This document shows, piece by piece, positions 45,132 through 54,801 of a stretch of DNA of 64,000 nt. The position numbers and the translations under genes were made by a program. This stretch comes from Rhodospirillales bacterium. Its GTDB lineage: Bacteria; Pseudomonadota; Alphaproteobacteria; Acetobacterales; Acetobacteraceae. The notes below the pieces were generated by a model that searched no databases, was not told where the DNA came from, and was given only the letters and a program-made list of their open reading frames with translations. Location: positions 1-64,000 of the forward strand of contig JAGWQN010000073.1 in assembly GCA_028869995.1 (NCBI GenBank). Direction: 5' to 3'. Position 1 is the first letter of the stretch. Each line of letters starts with the position of its first letter.

Positions 45132-46049
45132 TCAGCGGCCGGCGGGCTCCTTCCGCCCGGCCAGGCTGCCCAGCATCGCCCAGACCTGCTGCGTCGCCGC
45201 GGACTGCGTGCCGGCAAGCCGCATCGCGTGCATCGCGATGGTCGTCTGGGTGAGCGGCTTGTTCAGCTGCAGCAGCGAGCCTGCCGCGATCTCGCGCGCC
45301 GCAAGCGACATCGGCACCCAGGCGACGCCGACGCCGGCGCTGGCGAGCTGCAGCGCGGTGAGCGTCAGCGCGGTCTCCGCCTTGGGCCGGATGAAGAAGT
45401 TCTCGCGCAATCCGGGGAGAAGCTCGCGGTCCATCACTTCGCCGAAGAACACGTCGGAAGGGTAGGCGATGATGGGCAGCTCGCGGCGGCGCATGTGTTC
45501 GGCCAGTTGCTTTCGCTCATCGGCGGCGAACACGGGCACGACAGGCTCCTCGCCGATGAACCGTTCCTCCAGATACGAGCCCGTGCCGCTCTCTCGTTCC
45601 GCGTGCGTGCGATAGGCGATCATCAGGTTCGCCCGCCGCCGCACCAGCAGGTCGAAGCACTCGTCGCGATTGCCCGAACGTGCATGCACGCTCACGTCCA
45701 TTACCGCCGACAGCGCTTCGATGAGGCGCGGCACGATGGTCGTCGCGATGGCGTGCTGGCTGGCGATGACGAAACGATTGGGGCCGCTCTTGTCGTGCGC
45801 GCGCAGCTCGTAGAGCAGCTTGTTCATGCGCGCGGAGAGATCCTGCAGCACCTCGCTCTGTGCGAGGACGGTGGCGCGCAGGCGTATCGGCCGGCTCGAC
45901 CTGTCGATCAGCTCGGCGCCGACCTGCTGTTCGATCAACCGGATGCGACGCGAGAAGGCGGGCTGGCTGACATGGCGCAGGTCCGCCGCCGCGCTGAGCG
46001 AGCCGGCGCGCAGGATAGCCAGGATATCCTCGATCCATTCCAGTCGCAT
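45132..46049 (-). CDS. LysR-family regulator of the sulfonate locus
   Basis: A 305-aa LysR regulator. The winged helix-turn-helix is [27 protein letters not shown] (first 35 residues or so). The start at 46049 has GGAGGAG 4 to 10 bases upstream; an ATG at 46118 falls inside operator DNA. Divergent from cuyA across two well-placed inverted repeats, it is probably the activator for sulfonate use. Its inducer may be cysteate, sulfolactate or sulfite. Confidence 0.85.
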   Translation of the reverse strand: MRLEWIEDILAILRAGSLSAAADLRHVSQPAFSRRIRLIEQQVGAELIDRSSRPIRLRATVLAQSEVLQDLSARMNKLLYELRAHDKSGPNRFVIASQHAIATTIVPRLIEALSAVMDVSVHARSGNRDECFDLLVRRRANLMIAYRTHAERESGTGSYLEERFIGEEPVVPVFAADERKQLAEHMRRRELPIIAYPSDVFFGEVMDRELLPGLRENFFIRPKAETALTLTALQLASAGVGVAWVPMSLAAREIAAGSLLQLNKPLTQTTIAMHAMRLAGTQSAATQQVWAMLGSLAGRKEPAGR

Positions 46050-46079
46050 GGGCTCCTCCGGTACCGCCGTTCGGTGCAC

Positions 46080-46100
46080 AATATGCAGTTCATGCATATT
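46080..46100. promoter_or_regulatory. Primary LysR binding site upstream of cuyA
   Basis: AATATGCA-N5-TGCATATT, an exact 8-bp inverted repeat with T-N11-A symmetry. Its centre is about 63 bases before the predicted transcription start of cuyA, the typical LysR recognition-site position. Confidence 0.7.
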
Positions 46101-46119
46101 GCCTGACCAAATCGGCAAT
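46098..46119. promoter_or_regulatory. Secondary LysR (activation) site
   Basis: ATTGCC-N10-GGCAAT, a perfect inverted repeat that overlaps the primary site by 3 bases and ends at the predicted -35 element. Its position suits the LysR activation-binding site. Confidence 0.55.
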
Positions 46120-46146
46120 TGAAACCTCCGGCCGGCCCGCTATCGT
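46119..46146 (+). promoter_or_regulatory. Predicted cuyA promoter
   Basis: TTGAAA at 46119-46124, a 16-base spacer and TATCGT at 46141-46146, abutting the secondary operator; the ATG lies 55 bases downstream. The weak -10 fits an activator-dependent promoter. Confidence 0.55.
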
Positions 46147-46201
46147 CCCCGTCAACGGGCACTTCGCAGGCCCACCGTGTGCTCGGGTTAGGGAGTCCAG
46201 T

Positions 46202-47251
46202 ATGCACCTGTCGCGTTTTCCTCGGCTGCACTTTGCGCACCTGCCGACGCCGCTCGAGAAGCTGCCGCGCCTGAGCGAGGCGCTGGGCGGCCCCGAGATC
46301 TGGATCAAGCGTGACGACTGCACCGGGCTCTCGACCGGCGGCAACAAGACGCGAAAGCTCGAGTTCCTGATGGCCGAGGCGTTGGCCCAGGGCGCCGACC
46401 GCGTGCTCACCCAGGGTGCCACGCAGTCCAACCACGCGCGTCAGACCGCGGCCGCGGCGGCCAAGCTGGGGCTTGCCTGCCATATCCTGCTCGAGGACCG
46501 CACCGGCTCCACGGACCCCGACTACAACGCCAACGGCAACGTGCTGCTCGACTTCCTGCACGGCGCGACGGCCGAGAAGCGGCCGAGCGGGCTCGACATG
46601 AATCAGGAACTCGAGCGTGTCGCCGATCGCTTCCGGGCCGCCGGCGGCAAGCCCTATGCGATCCCGGGCGGCGGCTCCAACACCACCGGCGCGCTGGGCT
46701 ACGTCAACTGCGCGCTGGAACTGGTCTCGCAGGCGAACGACCGCGACCTGGTCATCGATCACCTGGTCCTGGCCACCGGCAGCGCCGGCACGCAGGCTGG
46801 CCTGCTGGCCGGCCTCTCGGCTCTCAACGCGCACATCCCGGTGCTGGGCATCGGCGTGCGGGCGCCCAAGGAAAAGCAGGAGGAGAACGTCTTCCGCCTC
46901 GCTGCCGCCACCGCCGAGCGTCTCGGCTGCCCTGAGGTCGTCAAGCGCGCGGATGTCGTCGCGGACTGCAACTATGTCGGCCCGGGTTACGGCATGCCGA
47001 CCCCTGGCTGCATCGAGGCGATCACCATGTTCGCGGAGCTCGAGGGAATTCTCCTGGACCCCGTCTACAGCGGCAAGGGTGCTGCGGGCATGATCAACCT
47101 GATCCGCGAGGGCCACTTCAAGCGGGGTGAGCGGATCGTGTTCCTCCACACGGGCGGGTCCGCCGCCCTGTTCGGCTACACCAAGATCTTCGACTTCGGC
47201 GAGCGGACACGGTCGCTCGCCGCCAAGGCGCAGCGGCGCGAGGCGGCGTAA
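46202..47251 (+). CDS. cuyA: L-cysteate sulfo-lyase (CuyA-type), PLP-dependent
   Basis: A 349-aa fold-type II PLP enzyme of the D-cysteine desulfhydrase/ACC deaminase family. The PLP-Lys is K49 in [23 protein letters not shown] (71-82) carries the family's Ser77 and phosphate contacts; [14 protein letters not shown] forms the Gly-rich PLP phosphate loop. The subfamily CuyA splits L-cysteate into pyruvate, ammonia and sulfite. D-cysteine desulfhydrase is the main alternative; adjacent tauABC, hpsN and a LysR gene favour a sulfonate role. It overlaps the next gene by TAATG. Confidence 0.82.
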   Translation: MHLSRFPRLHFAHLPTPLEKLPRLSEALGGPEIWIKRDDCTGLSTGGNKTRKLEFLMAEALAQGADRVLTQGATQSNHARQTAAAAAKLGLACHILLEDRTGSTDPDYNANGNVLLDFLHGATAEKRPSGLDMNQELERVADRFRAAGGKPYAIPGGGSNTTGALGYVNCALELVSQANDRDLVIDHLVLATGSAGTQAGLLAGLSALNAHIPVLGIGVRAPKEKQEENVFRLAAATAERLGCPEVVKRADVVADCNYVGPGYGMPTPGCIEAITMFAELEGILLDPVYSGKGAAGMINLIREGHFKRGERIVFLHTGGSAALFGYTKIFDFGERTRSLAAKAQRREAA

Positions 47252-48462
47252 TGGTGCCGCCGCCCTTCCGGGGCGTCTTTACGCAGCAGGAGCCGATCGA
47301 CGAGGCGTCGATCGCGGGCGCCGTCGCTGTGCTCCGGTCCGGGCGGCTCCACCGCTACAACGTTCTGCCCGGGGAGGTTTCCGAGGCGGCCCTGCTCGAG
47401 CGCGAGTATGCCGCCTGGCAGGGTAGCCGCTACTGCCTGGCCTGCGCCTCGGGGGGGCAGGCGATGCAGCTCGCGCTGCGCGCCTTCGGCCTCGCGGCGG
47501 GAGAGCCGGTTCTGACCAACGCCTTCACGCTCGCGCCGGTTCCTGGCGCGATCGTCGCGGCTGGTGGTCGTCCGGTGTTCGTCGAGACCACGGCCGACCT
47601 GGTGATCGACCTGGACGATCTGGCGCGAAAGGCGGGCGAGAGCGGCTCGCGCCTGTTGCTGCTCTCGCATATGCGCGGCCACCTCGTGGACATGGAGGCT
47701 CTGGGCCGGCTTCTGGCCGAGCGCGGCGTGACGCTGATCGAGGATTGCGCGCACACGATGGGCGCGCGGTGGAAGGGGCGGCGCAGCGGCTCCTTCGGCC
47801 TTGCCGCGTGCTTCAGCGCGCAGACTTACAAGCACATCAATTCCGGCGAAGGCGGGCTGCTGGTCTCGGACGATGCGGCGCTGATGGCGCGCGCCATCGT
47901 CTCCTCGGGATCCTACATGCTCTACGATCGCCATGGCGCGGCGCCGGAGCTGGACCAGTTTGCCGCCGCGCGCCTGGAGAGCCCCAACCTCTCGGCGCGG
48001 ATGGACAATCTGCGCGCCGCGATCCTGCGGCCCCAGCTGGCAGCGCTGGACCGCAACATCGATCGCTGGAACGAGCGTTACGCGGCCGTCGCGCATGAGC
48101 TCGAGCGGGTGCAGGCGATCCGCCTGCCGGCGCGGCCGTCCGCCGAGTCTTTTGTTGGCAGTTCGATCCAGTTTCTGGTTCCGGGCATTGGGGCTGAGAC
48201 CGCAAGGCGTTTTGTCGCGGCGAACGCGGCCCTCGGTGTCGAGCTGAAATGGTTCGGCGATCCCGAGCCTCGCGGATACACCAGCACTCATCTCAGTTGG
48301 CGCTTCGTCGATCCCCAGGTTCTGCCGGCCACGGATCGGATTCTGTCCGATGTCTTCGACATGCGCATTCCCTTGACTTTCTCGGTCGGGGATTGCACGC
48401 AAATCGGACAGATCATCGCGCATTGTGCCGGCGAACTCGGGGCCGCGGCGATGGCCGGATAA
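47251..48462 (+). CDS. DegT/DnrJ/EryC1-family aminotransferase
   Basis: A 403-aa PLP-dependent aminotransferase of the DegT family, usually acting on keto-sugars. The internal-aldimine Lys is K194 in TYKHINSGEGG; D165 in LIEDCAH contacts the pyridine nitrogen. Translationally coupled to cuyA by a 1-base stop-start overlap, it must function in the same pathway. It may interconvert a keto- and an amino-sulfonate (for example sulfopyruvate and cysteate, or a hydroxy-oxopropanesulfonate and cysteinolate). DegT proteins are not part of known C3-sulfonate pathways that I can recall, which makes it notable. Confidence 0.85.
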   Translation: MVPPPFRGVFTQQEPIDEASIAGAVAVLRSGRLHRYNVLPGEVSEAALLEREYAAWQGSRYCLACASGGQAMQLALRAFGLAAGEPVLTNAFTLAPVPGAIVAAGGRPVFVETTADLVIDLDDLARKAGESGSRLLLLSHMRGHLVDMEALGRLLAERGVTLIEDCAHTMGARWKGRRSGSFGLAACFSAQTYKHINSGEGGLLVSDDAALMARAIVSSGSYMLYDRHGAAPELDQFAAARLESPNLSARMDNLRAAILRPQLAALDRNIDRWNERYAAVAHELERVQAIRLPARPSAESFVGSSIQFLVPGIGAETARRFVAANAALGVELKWFGDPEPRGYTSTHLSWRFVDPQVLPATDRILSDVFDMRIPLTFSVGDCTQIGQIIAHCAGELGAAAMAG

Positions 48463-48522
48463 CGAGGTCGCCCGCGTCGGTGCGGCGCGGACGAGAAACA
48501 GCAAAACCGGGAGGATGAACCA

Positions 48523-49518
48523 ATGAGCGTTTCAAGGAGAGCTTTTGTCGGCGGGGCGATCGCGTCCGCTGGCGTGGTGGCATCGGCACGCGCGGCGTCG
48601 CCGGTGGTCGTGGCCACATTCGGCGATCCGACACCGACGCAGATGGCGGCCCACGATCATCTGCTCTCGAAGGGAAGCGGCTGGAACCTGCAGTGGCGGA
48701 AGTTCGATTCCGGCACGAACGTGATTGCCGCGATGGCGTCGGGCGACGTGAAGATCGGCGAGCTGGGTTCGTCGCCGCTGGCGATCGCCGCCACGCAGGG
48801 CGTCGATCTGGTCATGTTCATGATCGACTACGTGATCGGCACCTCCGAATCGCTGATCGTGCGCAACGGCGCCGGGATCAAGACGCTCGCCGACCTCAAG
48901 GGCAAGCGCGTCGCGACACCCGTCGGTTCGACCTCGCACTTCTCGCTGATGGGTGCCCTGGCGCATGCCAACATCCCGGCCAAGGATGTGCAGATCATGA
49001 ACATGGCGCCGAACCAGATCGCCGCGGCCTGGGCGCAGAAGGCGATCGATGCCGCCTTCATCTGGCCGCCGGTGCAGACCCAGATCCTCAAGACAGGGCG
49101 GCGCCTGGTCGGGGCGGACACGGTGGCAAAATGGGGCTACCCGACCTTCAATGCCTGGGTGGTCAACCGGAAGTTCGCCGAACAGAACAAAAAGGAACTG
49201 ATCGGCTTCATGCGCGCGATTGGGGCGGCGAACCAATCCTACCTCAAGGATCCGGCCGCCTGGACGGCGAGCAGCGCCCCCGTCAAGGCCATCGCCGCCA
49301 ACACCGGAGCATCCCCAGCGGATGTGCCCGAGATCATCAAGGGCTACGACTTCATCCCGCTCAAAGATCAGCTGCAGCCGCAGTGGATGGGTGGCCAGAT
49401 GGCGAAGACGATCAAGCAGACGGCTGAGTTCCTCAAGAGCCTCCACCGCCTGAACAACGTCCTGCCCAGCTACGATAAATTCGTGACGACCGAATACCTC
49501 AAGGAAGCGCTGGCCTGA
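48523..49518 (+). CDS. tauA: Taurine/sulfonate-binding protein (TauA-like)
   Basis: A 331-aa periplasmic protein with an SRRAFVGGAIASAG (twin-arginine-like) signal. GELGSSPLAIAATQGVDLVMF matches the sulfonate-binding pattern of TauA (E. coli version has a similar GSSPLAVA). LADLKGKRVATPVGSTSHF is the hinge region. GGAGG lies before the start codon. First gene of tauABC, 60 bp after the DegT gene. Confidence 0.85.
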   Translation: MSVSRRAFVGGAIASAGVVASARAASPVVVATFGDPTPTQMAAHDHLLSKGSGWNLQWRKFDSGTNVIAAMASGDVKIGELGSSPLAIAATQGVDLVMFMIDYVIGTSESLIVRNGAGIKTLADLKGKRVATPVGSTSHFSLMGALAHANIPAKDVQIMNMAPNQIAAAWAQKAIDAAFIWPPVQTQILKTGRRLVGADTVAKWGYPTFNAWVVNRKFAEQNKKELIGFMRAIGAANQSYLKDPAAWTASSAPVKAIAANTGASPADVPEIIKGYDFIPLKDQLQPQWMGGQMAKTIKQTAEFLKSLHRLNNVLPSYDKFVTTEYLKEALA

Positions 49519-49697
49519 GTGGCGCGGCTGGCCGTCCCGGCAGGGACGGCCAGCCTGTGCATCCGCACGTTGACGGCGGCGGCTGTGCCGAACACCGATC
49601 GCGTTCCGGTGCTCGGCGCGAGCCGGCGATTGTGGCCAGGGGTCGATGCGGAGCGGGCTTCCTCCGCGGGGATCCCTCATTCCGGGGAAGTGGGGAC

Positions 49698-50483
49698 ATG
49701 AGCCTTCAGGTCATCGATGCCTCGGTCGTCTATCCAGGCCAGCGCGGCCGGTCTTCGACCGAGGCGCTGCACGCCGTCAATCTCACCGTCGAGGCCGGGG
49801 AGTTCGTCGTCGTTCTTGGCGCCTCGGGGTGCGGCAAGTCCACGCTGCTCAATCTCATCGCGGGTTTTGTCGCGCCGACAGCCGGCCGCATCGTGCTCGA
49901 CGGGCAGAACATCCAGGGCCCCGGCGCCGACCGCTCGGTGGTGTTCCAGAAACACGCGCTGCTGCCGTGGCTGAATGTTCGCGACAACGTGGCTTTCGGA
50001 CTGAGCCTCCAGGGCCGCGGCAAGGCGGAACGATACAAGATCAGCGAGCACTTCATCGAAATCCTGGGTCTGAGGGGTTTCGAGGATGCGCCCGTGTACA
50101 CGCTCTCCGGAGGTATGCAGCAGCGCGTGGGTATCGCGCGCGCGCTGACCTGCGACCCGAAATTGCTGCTGCTGGACGAGCCTCTCGGGGCGTTGGACGC
50201 CTTGACGCGGGAGCGCGCGCAGGAACTGATCCTGCGCGTCTGGGACGGTAGCGGCAAATCGGTTCTGCTGATCACCCACAGCGTCGAGGAAGCGCTGTTC
50301 ATGGGGACGAAGCTCATCGTCATGTCGCCGCGGCCTGGGCGGATCACCCACACCTTCGAACTGTCGTTTTCCCGACGGTTTCTCGCTGGCCAGACCGCAC
50401 GCTCCGTCAAGGCGTCGGCAGACTTCATTGCGCTGCGCGAGCAGGTGCTTCAGATCATCTTTGCGGATGAGGAGGCGGCATGA
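49698..50483 (+). CDS. tauB: Taurine/sulfonate ABC ATPase (TauB-like)
   Basis: A 261-aa ATPase with Walker A GASGCGKS, LSGGMQQRVGIARAL signature and LLLLDEPLGALDALTRE Walker B. The C-terminal FSRRFLAGQTARSVKASADFI closely resembles the tail of TauB. The 180-bp gap from tauA holds no gene. It overlaps tauC by ATGA. Confidence 0.9.
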   Translation: MSLQVIDASVVYPGQRGRSSTEALHAVNLTVEAGEFVVVLGASGCGKSTLLNLIAGFVAPTAGRIVLDGQNIQGPGADRSVVFQKHALLPWLNVRDNVAFGLSLQGRGKAERYKISEHFIEILGLRGFEDAPVYTLSGGMQQRVGIARALTCDPKLLLLDEPLGALDALTRERAQELILRVWDGSGKSVLLITHSVEEALFMGTKLIVMSPRPGRITHTFELSFSRRFLAGQTARSVKASADFIALREQVLQIIFADEEAA

Positions 50484-51361
50484 GCGACAATCCCGCAGCC
50501 CGACCGGCAGCGCCGGTCGTCGAACGGCGCGGCCTCCTGGCCCGTCTCGCTCGCGCCCGTCCGACCCAACCCGGTGAGATCTACGGCGTGCCCGGCGCCG
50601 GCGAGACGCGGATGCTGAGCATCGCCACGATTGCCGTGCTCATCTTCATCTGGTGGCTATCGACCACGCTGGGTTGGGTCAAGCCGCTGTTCGTGCCCGC
50701 GCCGCAAGCCATCGTGCAGGATTTCGTCACGATCCTCCGGCGGGGCTACACCGGCGAGCCGCTCTGGCTGCATGTGGGAATCTCGACGGCGCGCGTCTTC
50801 GGGGCTTTCATGCTGGCTTGCCTGATCGGGATACCTCTCGGCCTGGCCATGGGAATCAGCCCCGTGATGCGCGGGATCTTCGATCCGCCGATCGAGTTCT
50901 ACCGCCCGATCCCGCCGCTCGCCTACCTGCCGCTGATGATCATCTGGTTCGGCATCGGCGAGACCTCGAAGGTCCTGCTGATCTTTCTTTCCGTGTTCGC
51001 GCCGGTCGCGCTCGGCGCGCGGTCGGGCGTGCGCTCGGCGGCGATCGAGCAGATCCACGCCGCCTACTCCTTCGGCGCCACCCGATGGCAGGTGCTCATG
51101 CGCGTGATCCTGCCGTCGGCGATGCCCGAGATTCTGACGGCCATGCGGATCGGCATCGGCTTCGGATGGACCACGCTGGTCGCCGCCGAGATGGTCGCCG
51201 CGACGTCCGGTCTTGGATACATGGTGCTTTCTGCCTCGCAGTTTCTCCAGACCGGCATCGTCATCATGGGGATCATCGTGATCGCGGCGATCGCCTACAT
51301 GTTCGACCTCATCATGCGCATGCTCGAGCGGCGACTGGTTCCTTGGAAAGGCAGGATGTGA
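50480..51361 (+). CDS. tauC: Taurine/sulfonate ABC permease (TauC-like)
   Basis: A 293-aa permease with six predicted helices. FYRPIPPLAYLPLMIIWFGIGETSKVLLI is the TauC/SsuC signature. The stop overlaps the hpsN start by 1 base (TGATG), so dehydrogenase and transporter are one transcript. Confidence 0.9.
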   Translation: MSDNPAARPAAPVVERRGLLARLARARPTQPGEIYGVPGAGETRMLSIATIAVLIFIWWLSTTLGWVKPLFVPAPQAIVQDFVTILRRGYTGEPLWLHVGISTARVFGAFMLACLIGIPLGLAMGISPVMRGIFDPPIEFYRPIPPLAYLPLMIIWFGIGETSKVLLIFLSVFAPVALGARSGVRSAAIEQIHAAYSFGATRWQVLMRVILPSAMPEILTAMRIGIGFGWTTLVAAEMVAATSGLGYMVLSASQFLQTGIVIMGIIVIAAIAYMFDLIMRMLERRLVPWKGRM

Positions 51362-52665
51362 TGGCTGTAACCTACCTCAAGCAAGCAACGCGCACGGCCG
51401 AGACCGGTGGCGAAGAGGTGCGCGACCGGGTCGCCCAGATGCTGGGCGACCTCGAGCAGGGCGGGGAGGAAGCGGCACGTCGTTTCGCGCTCGAACTCGA
51501 CAAATGGAGCGGCCCCATCGACGTGGACGACGCAGCCCGCGCCGCCGCGCGAAAGGCGGTCCCGCCACGCCTTCAGGACGACATCCGCTTCGCCCACGAC
51601 AACATCCGGCGCTTCGCCGAGGCCCAGAAAAGCACGATTCAGGACTGCACGATCGAGGTGCGACCCGGATTCTGGGCGGGTCAGCGGCAGATTCCGGTGC
51701 GTGCGGCGGGTTGCTACGTGCCAGGCGGTCGGTACAGCCACATCGCCTCGGCGATCATGACGATCACCACGGCCAAGGTGGCCGGCGTGGCCGACGTCAC
51801 GGCCTGCGCCCCGCCACGTCCCGGCGTCGGCATCGATCCCGCCACCCTCTTTGCGATGGATGTCTGCGGTGCGGACAGGATCCTGACCATCGGCGGCGTC
51901 CAGGGCATCGCGGCCATGGCCTTCGGCATGTTTGGCGCGCCGAAGGCCGACATCCTGGTTGGTCCCGGTAACCAGTTCGTTGCGGAGGCAAAGCGAGCCT
52001 TGTTCGGGCGGGTCGGAATCGATCTCGTGGCCGGCCCGACGGATTCGATGGTCATCGCGGACTCGACCGCCGTTCCCGAACTCGTCGCCGCCGATCTCAT
52101 CGGCCAGGCGGAGCACGGCTACAACTCCCCTGTCTGGCTGGTGACGACGGACGCGGCGCTCGCGCAGGCGGTCCTCGATCTGGCTCCGGGCCTGATTTCC
52201 GCGCTTCCCGAATTCAATGCCCGAAACGCAGCGGCGGCGTGGCGCGATTGCGCCGAGCTCATTCTCTGCGACGATCGCGAGGAGATGGCAGCGGTCGCCG
52301 ACCGCTACGCCCCCGAACATCTCCAGGTCCAGGCGGCCGATCTGGACTGGTGGCTCGCGCGGCTGCGCTGCTACGGCTCGCTCTTTCTGGGTGAGGAGAC
52401 GACGGTCGCGTTCGGCGACAAGGCCGCCGGCCCGAACCACGTGCTGCCGACGTCGGGATCGGCTCGTTACACGGGCGGCCTGTCGGTCCACAAATTCATG
52501 AAGACCGTGACATGGCAGCGGGCGACCCGCGACGGTGCACGGCCTGTTGCGGAAGCCACGGCGCGGATTTCCCGGCTGGAGGGCATGGAGGGCCATGCCA
52601 GGAGCGCCGATGTCCGGCTGGCCAGGTTCTTCCCCGGCCAGGCGTTCGCCCTCGACGCGTCTTAG
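51361..52665 (+). CDS. hpsN: Sulfopropanediol 3-dehydrogenase (HpsN-type, HisD superfamily)
   Basis: A 434-aa zinc-dependent four-electron dehydrogenase. It fits HpsN, which oxidises (R)-2,3-dihydroxypropanesulfonate (DHPS) to (R)-sulfolactate with NAD. Zinc ligands Q249, H252, D353 and H412 and the catalytic pair E319-H320 (RYAPEH) are all present. AGCYVPGGRYSHIAS (116-130), AEHGYNSPVWLVT (250-262) and EGHARSADVRLARFFP match HpsN rather than true histidinol dehydrogenase, which reads AEHD at the substrate site. No histidine biosynthesis genes lie nearby. An amino-alcohol sulfonate such as cysteinolate is an alternative substrate. Confidence 0.85.
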   Translation: MAVTYLKQATRTAETGGEEVRDRVAQMLGDLEQGGEEAARRFALELDKWSGPIDVDDAARAAARKAVPPRLQDDIRFAHDNIRRFAEAQKSTIQDCTIEVRPGFWAGQRQIPVRAAGCYVPGGRYSHIASAIMTITTAKVAGVADVTACAPPRPGVGIDPATLFAMDVCGADRILTIGGVQGIAAMAFGMFGAPKADILVGPGNQFVAEAKRALFGRVGIDLVAGPTDSMVIADSTAVPELVAADLIGQAEHGYNSPVWLVTTDAALAQAVLDLAPGLISALPEFNARNAAAAWRDCAELILCDDREEMAAVADRYAPEHLQVQAADLDWWLARLRCYGSLFLGEETTVAFGDKAAGPNHVLPTSGSARYTGGLSVHKFMKTVTWQRATRDGARPVAEATARISRLEGMEGHARSADVRLARFFPGQAFALDAS

Positions 52666-52860
52666 CGGCAGGCGGATGCCGATCGGCGCCGCGGCGCGCA
52701 CCAACCAGGCCGCGCTCGCGGCCGGCACCGGGGGGCACGCGCCGCGGCACGGCCAGTCCGTCGCCGGAACGAAGCAAAACGCCCAGGCCCAGAGAGTCCC
52801 GTAAGGGGCGAGAGGGGCCCGATGCGATCGACGTTTCATCGCCAACAGGGGCATGTCCGA
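52666..52860. other. Gene-free spacer after hpsN
   Basis: With the following promoter this makes a 300-base gap. No gene with a ribosome binding site was recognised; the composition shifts to AT-rich after 52900. Confidence 0.4.
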
Positions 52861-52888
52861 TTGACAAGGGAATGACAACCGCTAGTCT
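52861..52888 (+). promoter_or_regulatory. Predicted sigma-70 promoter of the second ABC operon
   Basis: A perfect -35 TTGACA at 52861-52866, a 16-base spacer and TAGTCT at 52883-52888, with an AT-rich leader downstream. It gives the second transporter its own expression in addition to any read-through. Confidence 0.6.
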
Positions 52889-52993
52889 GGATACAACGTC
52901 CAAGAGCACTTAAGACGATCATTGTTTTCTTTTTTGGTGGAATAAAAATGAAGAATAACAACCAGGATGGAGTCCCGTCGGGGAGGGGCTCCG

Positions 52994-53794
52994 GTGGCTG
53001 ATGTCGAGCTGAAGCACGTCTCCAAGCGCTACGCACACGGTCGCCAGACGACAGAAACCCTTCGCGACGTGAGTTTGCGGGTCGGTGATGGAGAGTTTGT
53101 GTCTCTCGTCGGTCGGTCGGGATGCGGCAAGACCACATTGTTGCGTATCGTCGGCGGATTCGTGGACGCCGATGGTGGCGATGTTCTGGTGGATGGGTCG
53201 CCGGTGACCCGGCCTGGCTCGGACCGGGGCATGCTGTTCCAGCATCCGATGTTGTTTCCCTGGCTCACGGTGCTGGACAACACGTTGTTCGGGCCGCGCG
53301 CAACCGGTCGTCACTCGCCACAGGCGCGGGCGCGGGCCATGGAGCTTTTGCAGATCGTGGGTCTTGGTGGCTTCGAGTTTCATTATCCAAAGCAGCTATC
53401 GGGCGGGATGATGCACCGGGCCGCCTTCGCCAGGGCCATGATGGCTGAACCGAAAATCCTGCTGATGGACGAGCCTTTCGGGGCTCTCGATGCCCTGACC
53501 CGGGCGGGGATGCAGCAGTTCCTGCTCGACCTGTGGAACCGCCGGCGCTTCACCGTGATCCTGGTAACACACGATGTCGAGGAGGCGGTCCTCATGAGCG
53601 ACCGGGTCGCCGTGATGGCGGCGGGACCGGGACAGATCATCGAGACCATCCCGATCGACCTGCCGCGCCCCCGCTCGTACGAGATGTCCGAGACCCCAGA
53701 GTTCGTCCAACTCAAACGCCGAGTGCGCCAGAGCGTCGAAAGGGCTCGGGGCAAGGCTCCGGTATCCGTTATGAACCCAACAGCAGGCCATTGA
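52994..53794 (+). CDS. Nitrate/sulfonate/taurine-type ABC ATPase
   Basis: A 266-aa ABC ATPase with Walker A GRSGCGKT, LSGGMMHRAAFARAM signature and ILLMDEPFGALDAL Walker B. The GTG at 52994 with GGAGGGG seven bases upstream is preferred; an ATG at 52967 adds nine residues. It resembles SsuB/TauB, but its signature (MMHRAAFA) differs from tauB, so it is a divergent paralogue rather than a copy. Confidence 0.83.
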   Translation: MADVELKHVSKRYAHGRQTTETLRDVSLRVGDGEFVSLVGRSGCGKTTLLRIVGGFVDADGGDVLVDGSPVTRPGSDRGMLFQHPMLFPWLTVLDNTLFGPRATGRHSPQARARAMELLQIVGLGGFEFHYPKQLSGGMMHRAAFARAMMAEPKILLMDEPFGALDALTRAGMQQFLLDLWNRRRFTVILVTHDVEEAVLMSDRVAVMAAGPGQIIETIPIDLPRPRSYEMSETPEFVQLKRRVRQSVERARGKAPVSVMNPTAGH

Positions 53795-53804
53795 GCGCGT
53801 CGCC

Positions 53805-54707
53805 ATGGGGAACACGCAGGGGACGGCAACGGCGGGAACGAGTCGTCCGACGGAGGGCGCAGCGCCGGGTGCCACCATGATGCCGCTCGCCGCGGTGCCG
53901 GATGTGCCTGGTTTCCGCCAACGCCTGGGGCGGCGCCTCGCTGCCATCGACTGGTCGCGGATCTGGATGGGCGCCATCGGCATCGTGACACTCGTCGTGC
54001 TGTGGTGGATCGCCGCGCTCGTGATTGGCGATGACGTGATCCTCCCGTCGCCATTGCGGACCATGGACGTGATGATCCGGTATCTCTCCAAGCCATACCC
54101 CTCTCAGGGGGAGACGCTGGTTGGCAACACTCTCATCAGCCTCGCGCGTATCCTGGTCGGGTTCACCTGGGGCGCTCTTGCGGGCATCTTCCTCGGGGCT
54201 CTGATGGCGAGCGTGCGGCCCGTCCGCCTGATCGTGGATCCGCTGATCGAGCTTGGGCGGCCGTTGCCGCCGCTGGCCTTTATTCCGCTGCTGATTGTCT
54301 GGTTTGGTATCGGCGAGCTGCCGAAGATCATCCTGATCGGCGTCGGCGTCATACCCGTCATGGTCGTGTCCGTGGTCGCCGCGCTGGATGCCGTGCCGGA
54401 GGAATATGTCGAGGCGGCACTCTCCCTCGGCGCGACCCGAAGCTATGCCTTGTTGCATGTGCGTATCCGCGCCGCTCTGCCCGCGGTGATCACAGGCCTG
54501 CGGCTTTCGATGGGCCTGTCCTGGACCAGTATCGTCGCCGTGGAAATGATCGCCGCAACGGGCGGGCTCGGCTATGTCATCCTCGAGGCTTCGAATTACC
54601 TGATCACGCCATTGATCTTCTCGGGCATCCTGCTCATTGCCGTGGTGGCACTGTTCCTCGACGGCTTGCTGCGCCTGCTGCGACGGCTGGTGGCGCCGAT
54701 GGGATGA
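53805..54707 (+). CDS. Nitrate/sulfonate/taurine-type ABC permease
   Basis: A 300-aa permease; IELGRPLPPLAFIPLLIVWFGIGELPKIILI is the SsuC/TauC signature and VEAALSLGATRSYALLHVRIRAALP the EAA loop (parts). Six helices are predicted. It is 10 bp downstream of the ATPase. Partner of the following binding protein. Confidence 0.88.
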   Translation: MGNTQGTATAGTSRPTEGAAPGATMMPLAAVPDVPGFRQRLGRRLAAIDWSRIWMGAIGIVTLVVLWWIAALVIGDDVILPSPLRTMDVMIRYLSKPYPSQGETLVGNTLISLARILVGFTWGALAGIFLGALMASVRPVRLIVDPLIELGRPLPPLAFIPLLIVWFGIGELPKIILIGVGVIPVMVVSVVAALDAVPEEYVEAALSLGATRSYALLHVRIRAALPAVITGLRLSMGLSWTSIVAVEMIAATGGLGYVILEASNYLITPLIFSGILLIAVVALFLDGLLRLLRRLVAPMG

Positions 54708-54801
54708 CCCCTGGCCGACCTCATGTTCCGGATGCGTGGCGATCCTCGCACCCGTTGATCGCTGCGCGACGTTGATCGAACCCAATGAAAATGGAGGCCG
54801 A

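Noticed and set aside
51361..52665. A true histidinol dehydrogenase (hisD)
   Set aside because: The substrate-site sequence AEHGYNSP differs from HisD's AEHD, no his genes are nearby, and it is coupled to tauC.
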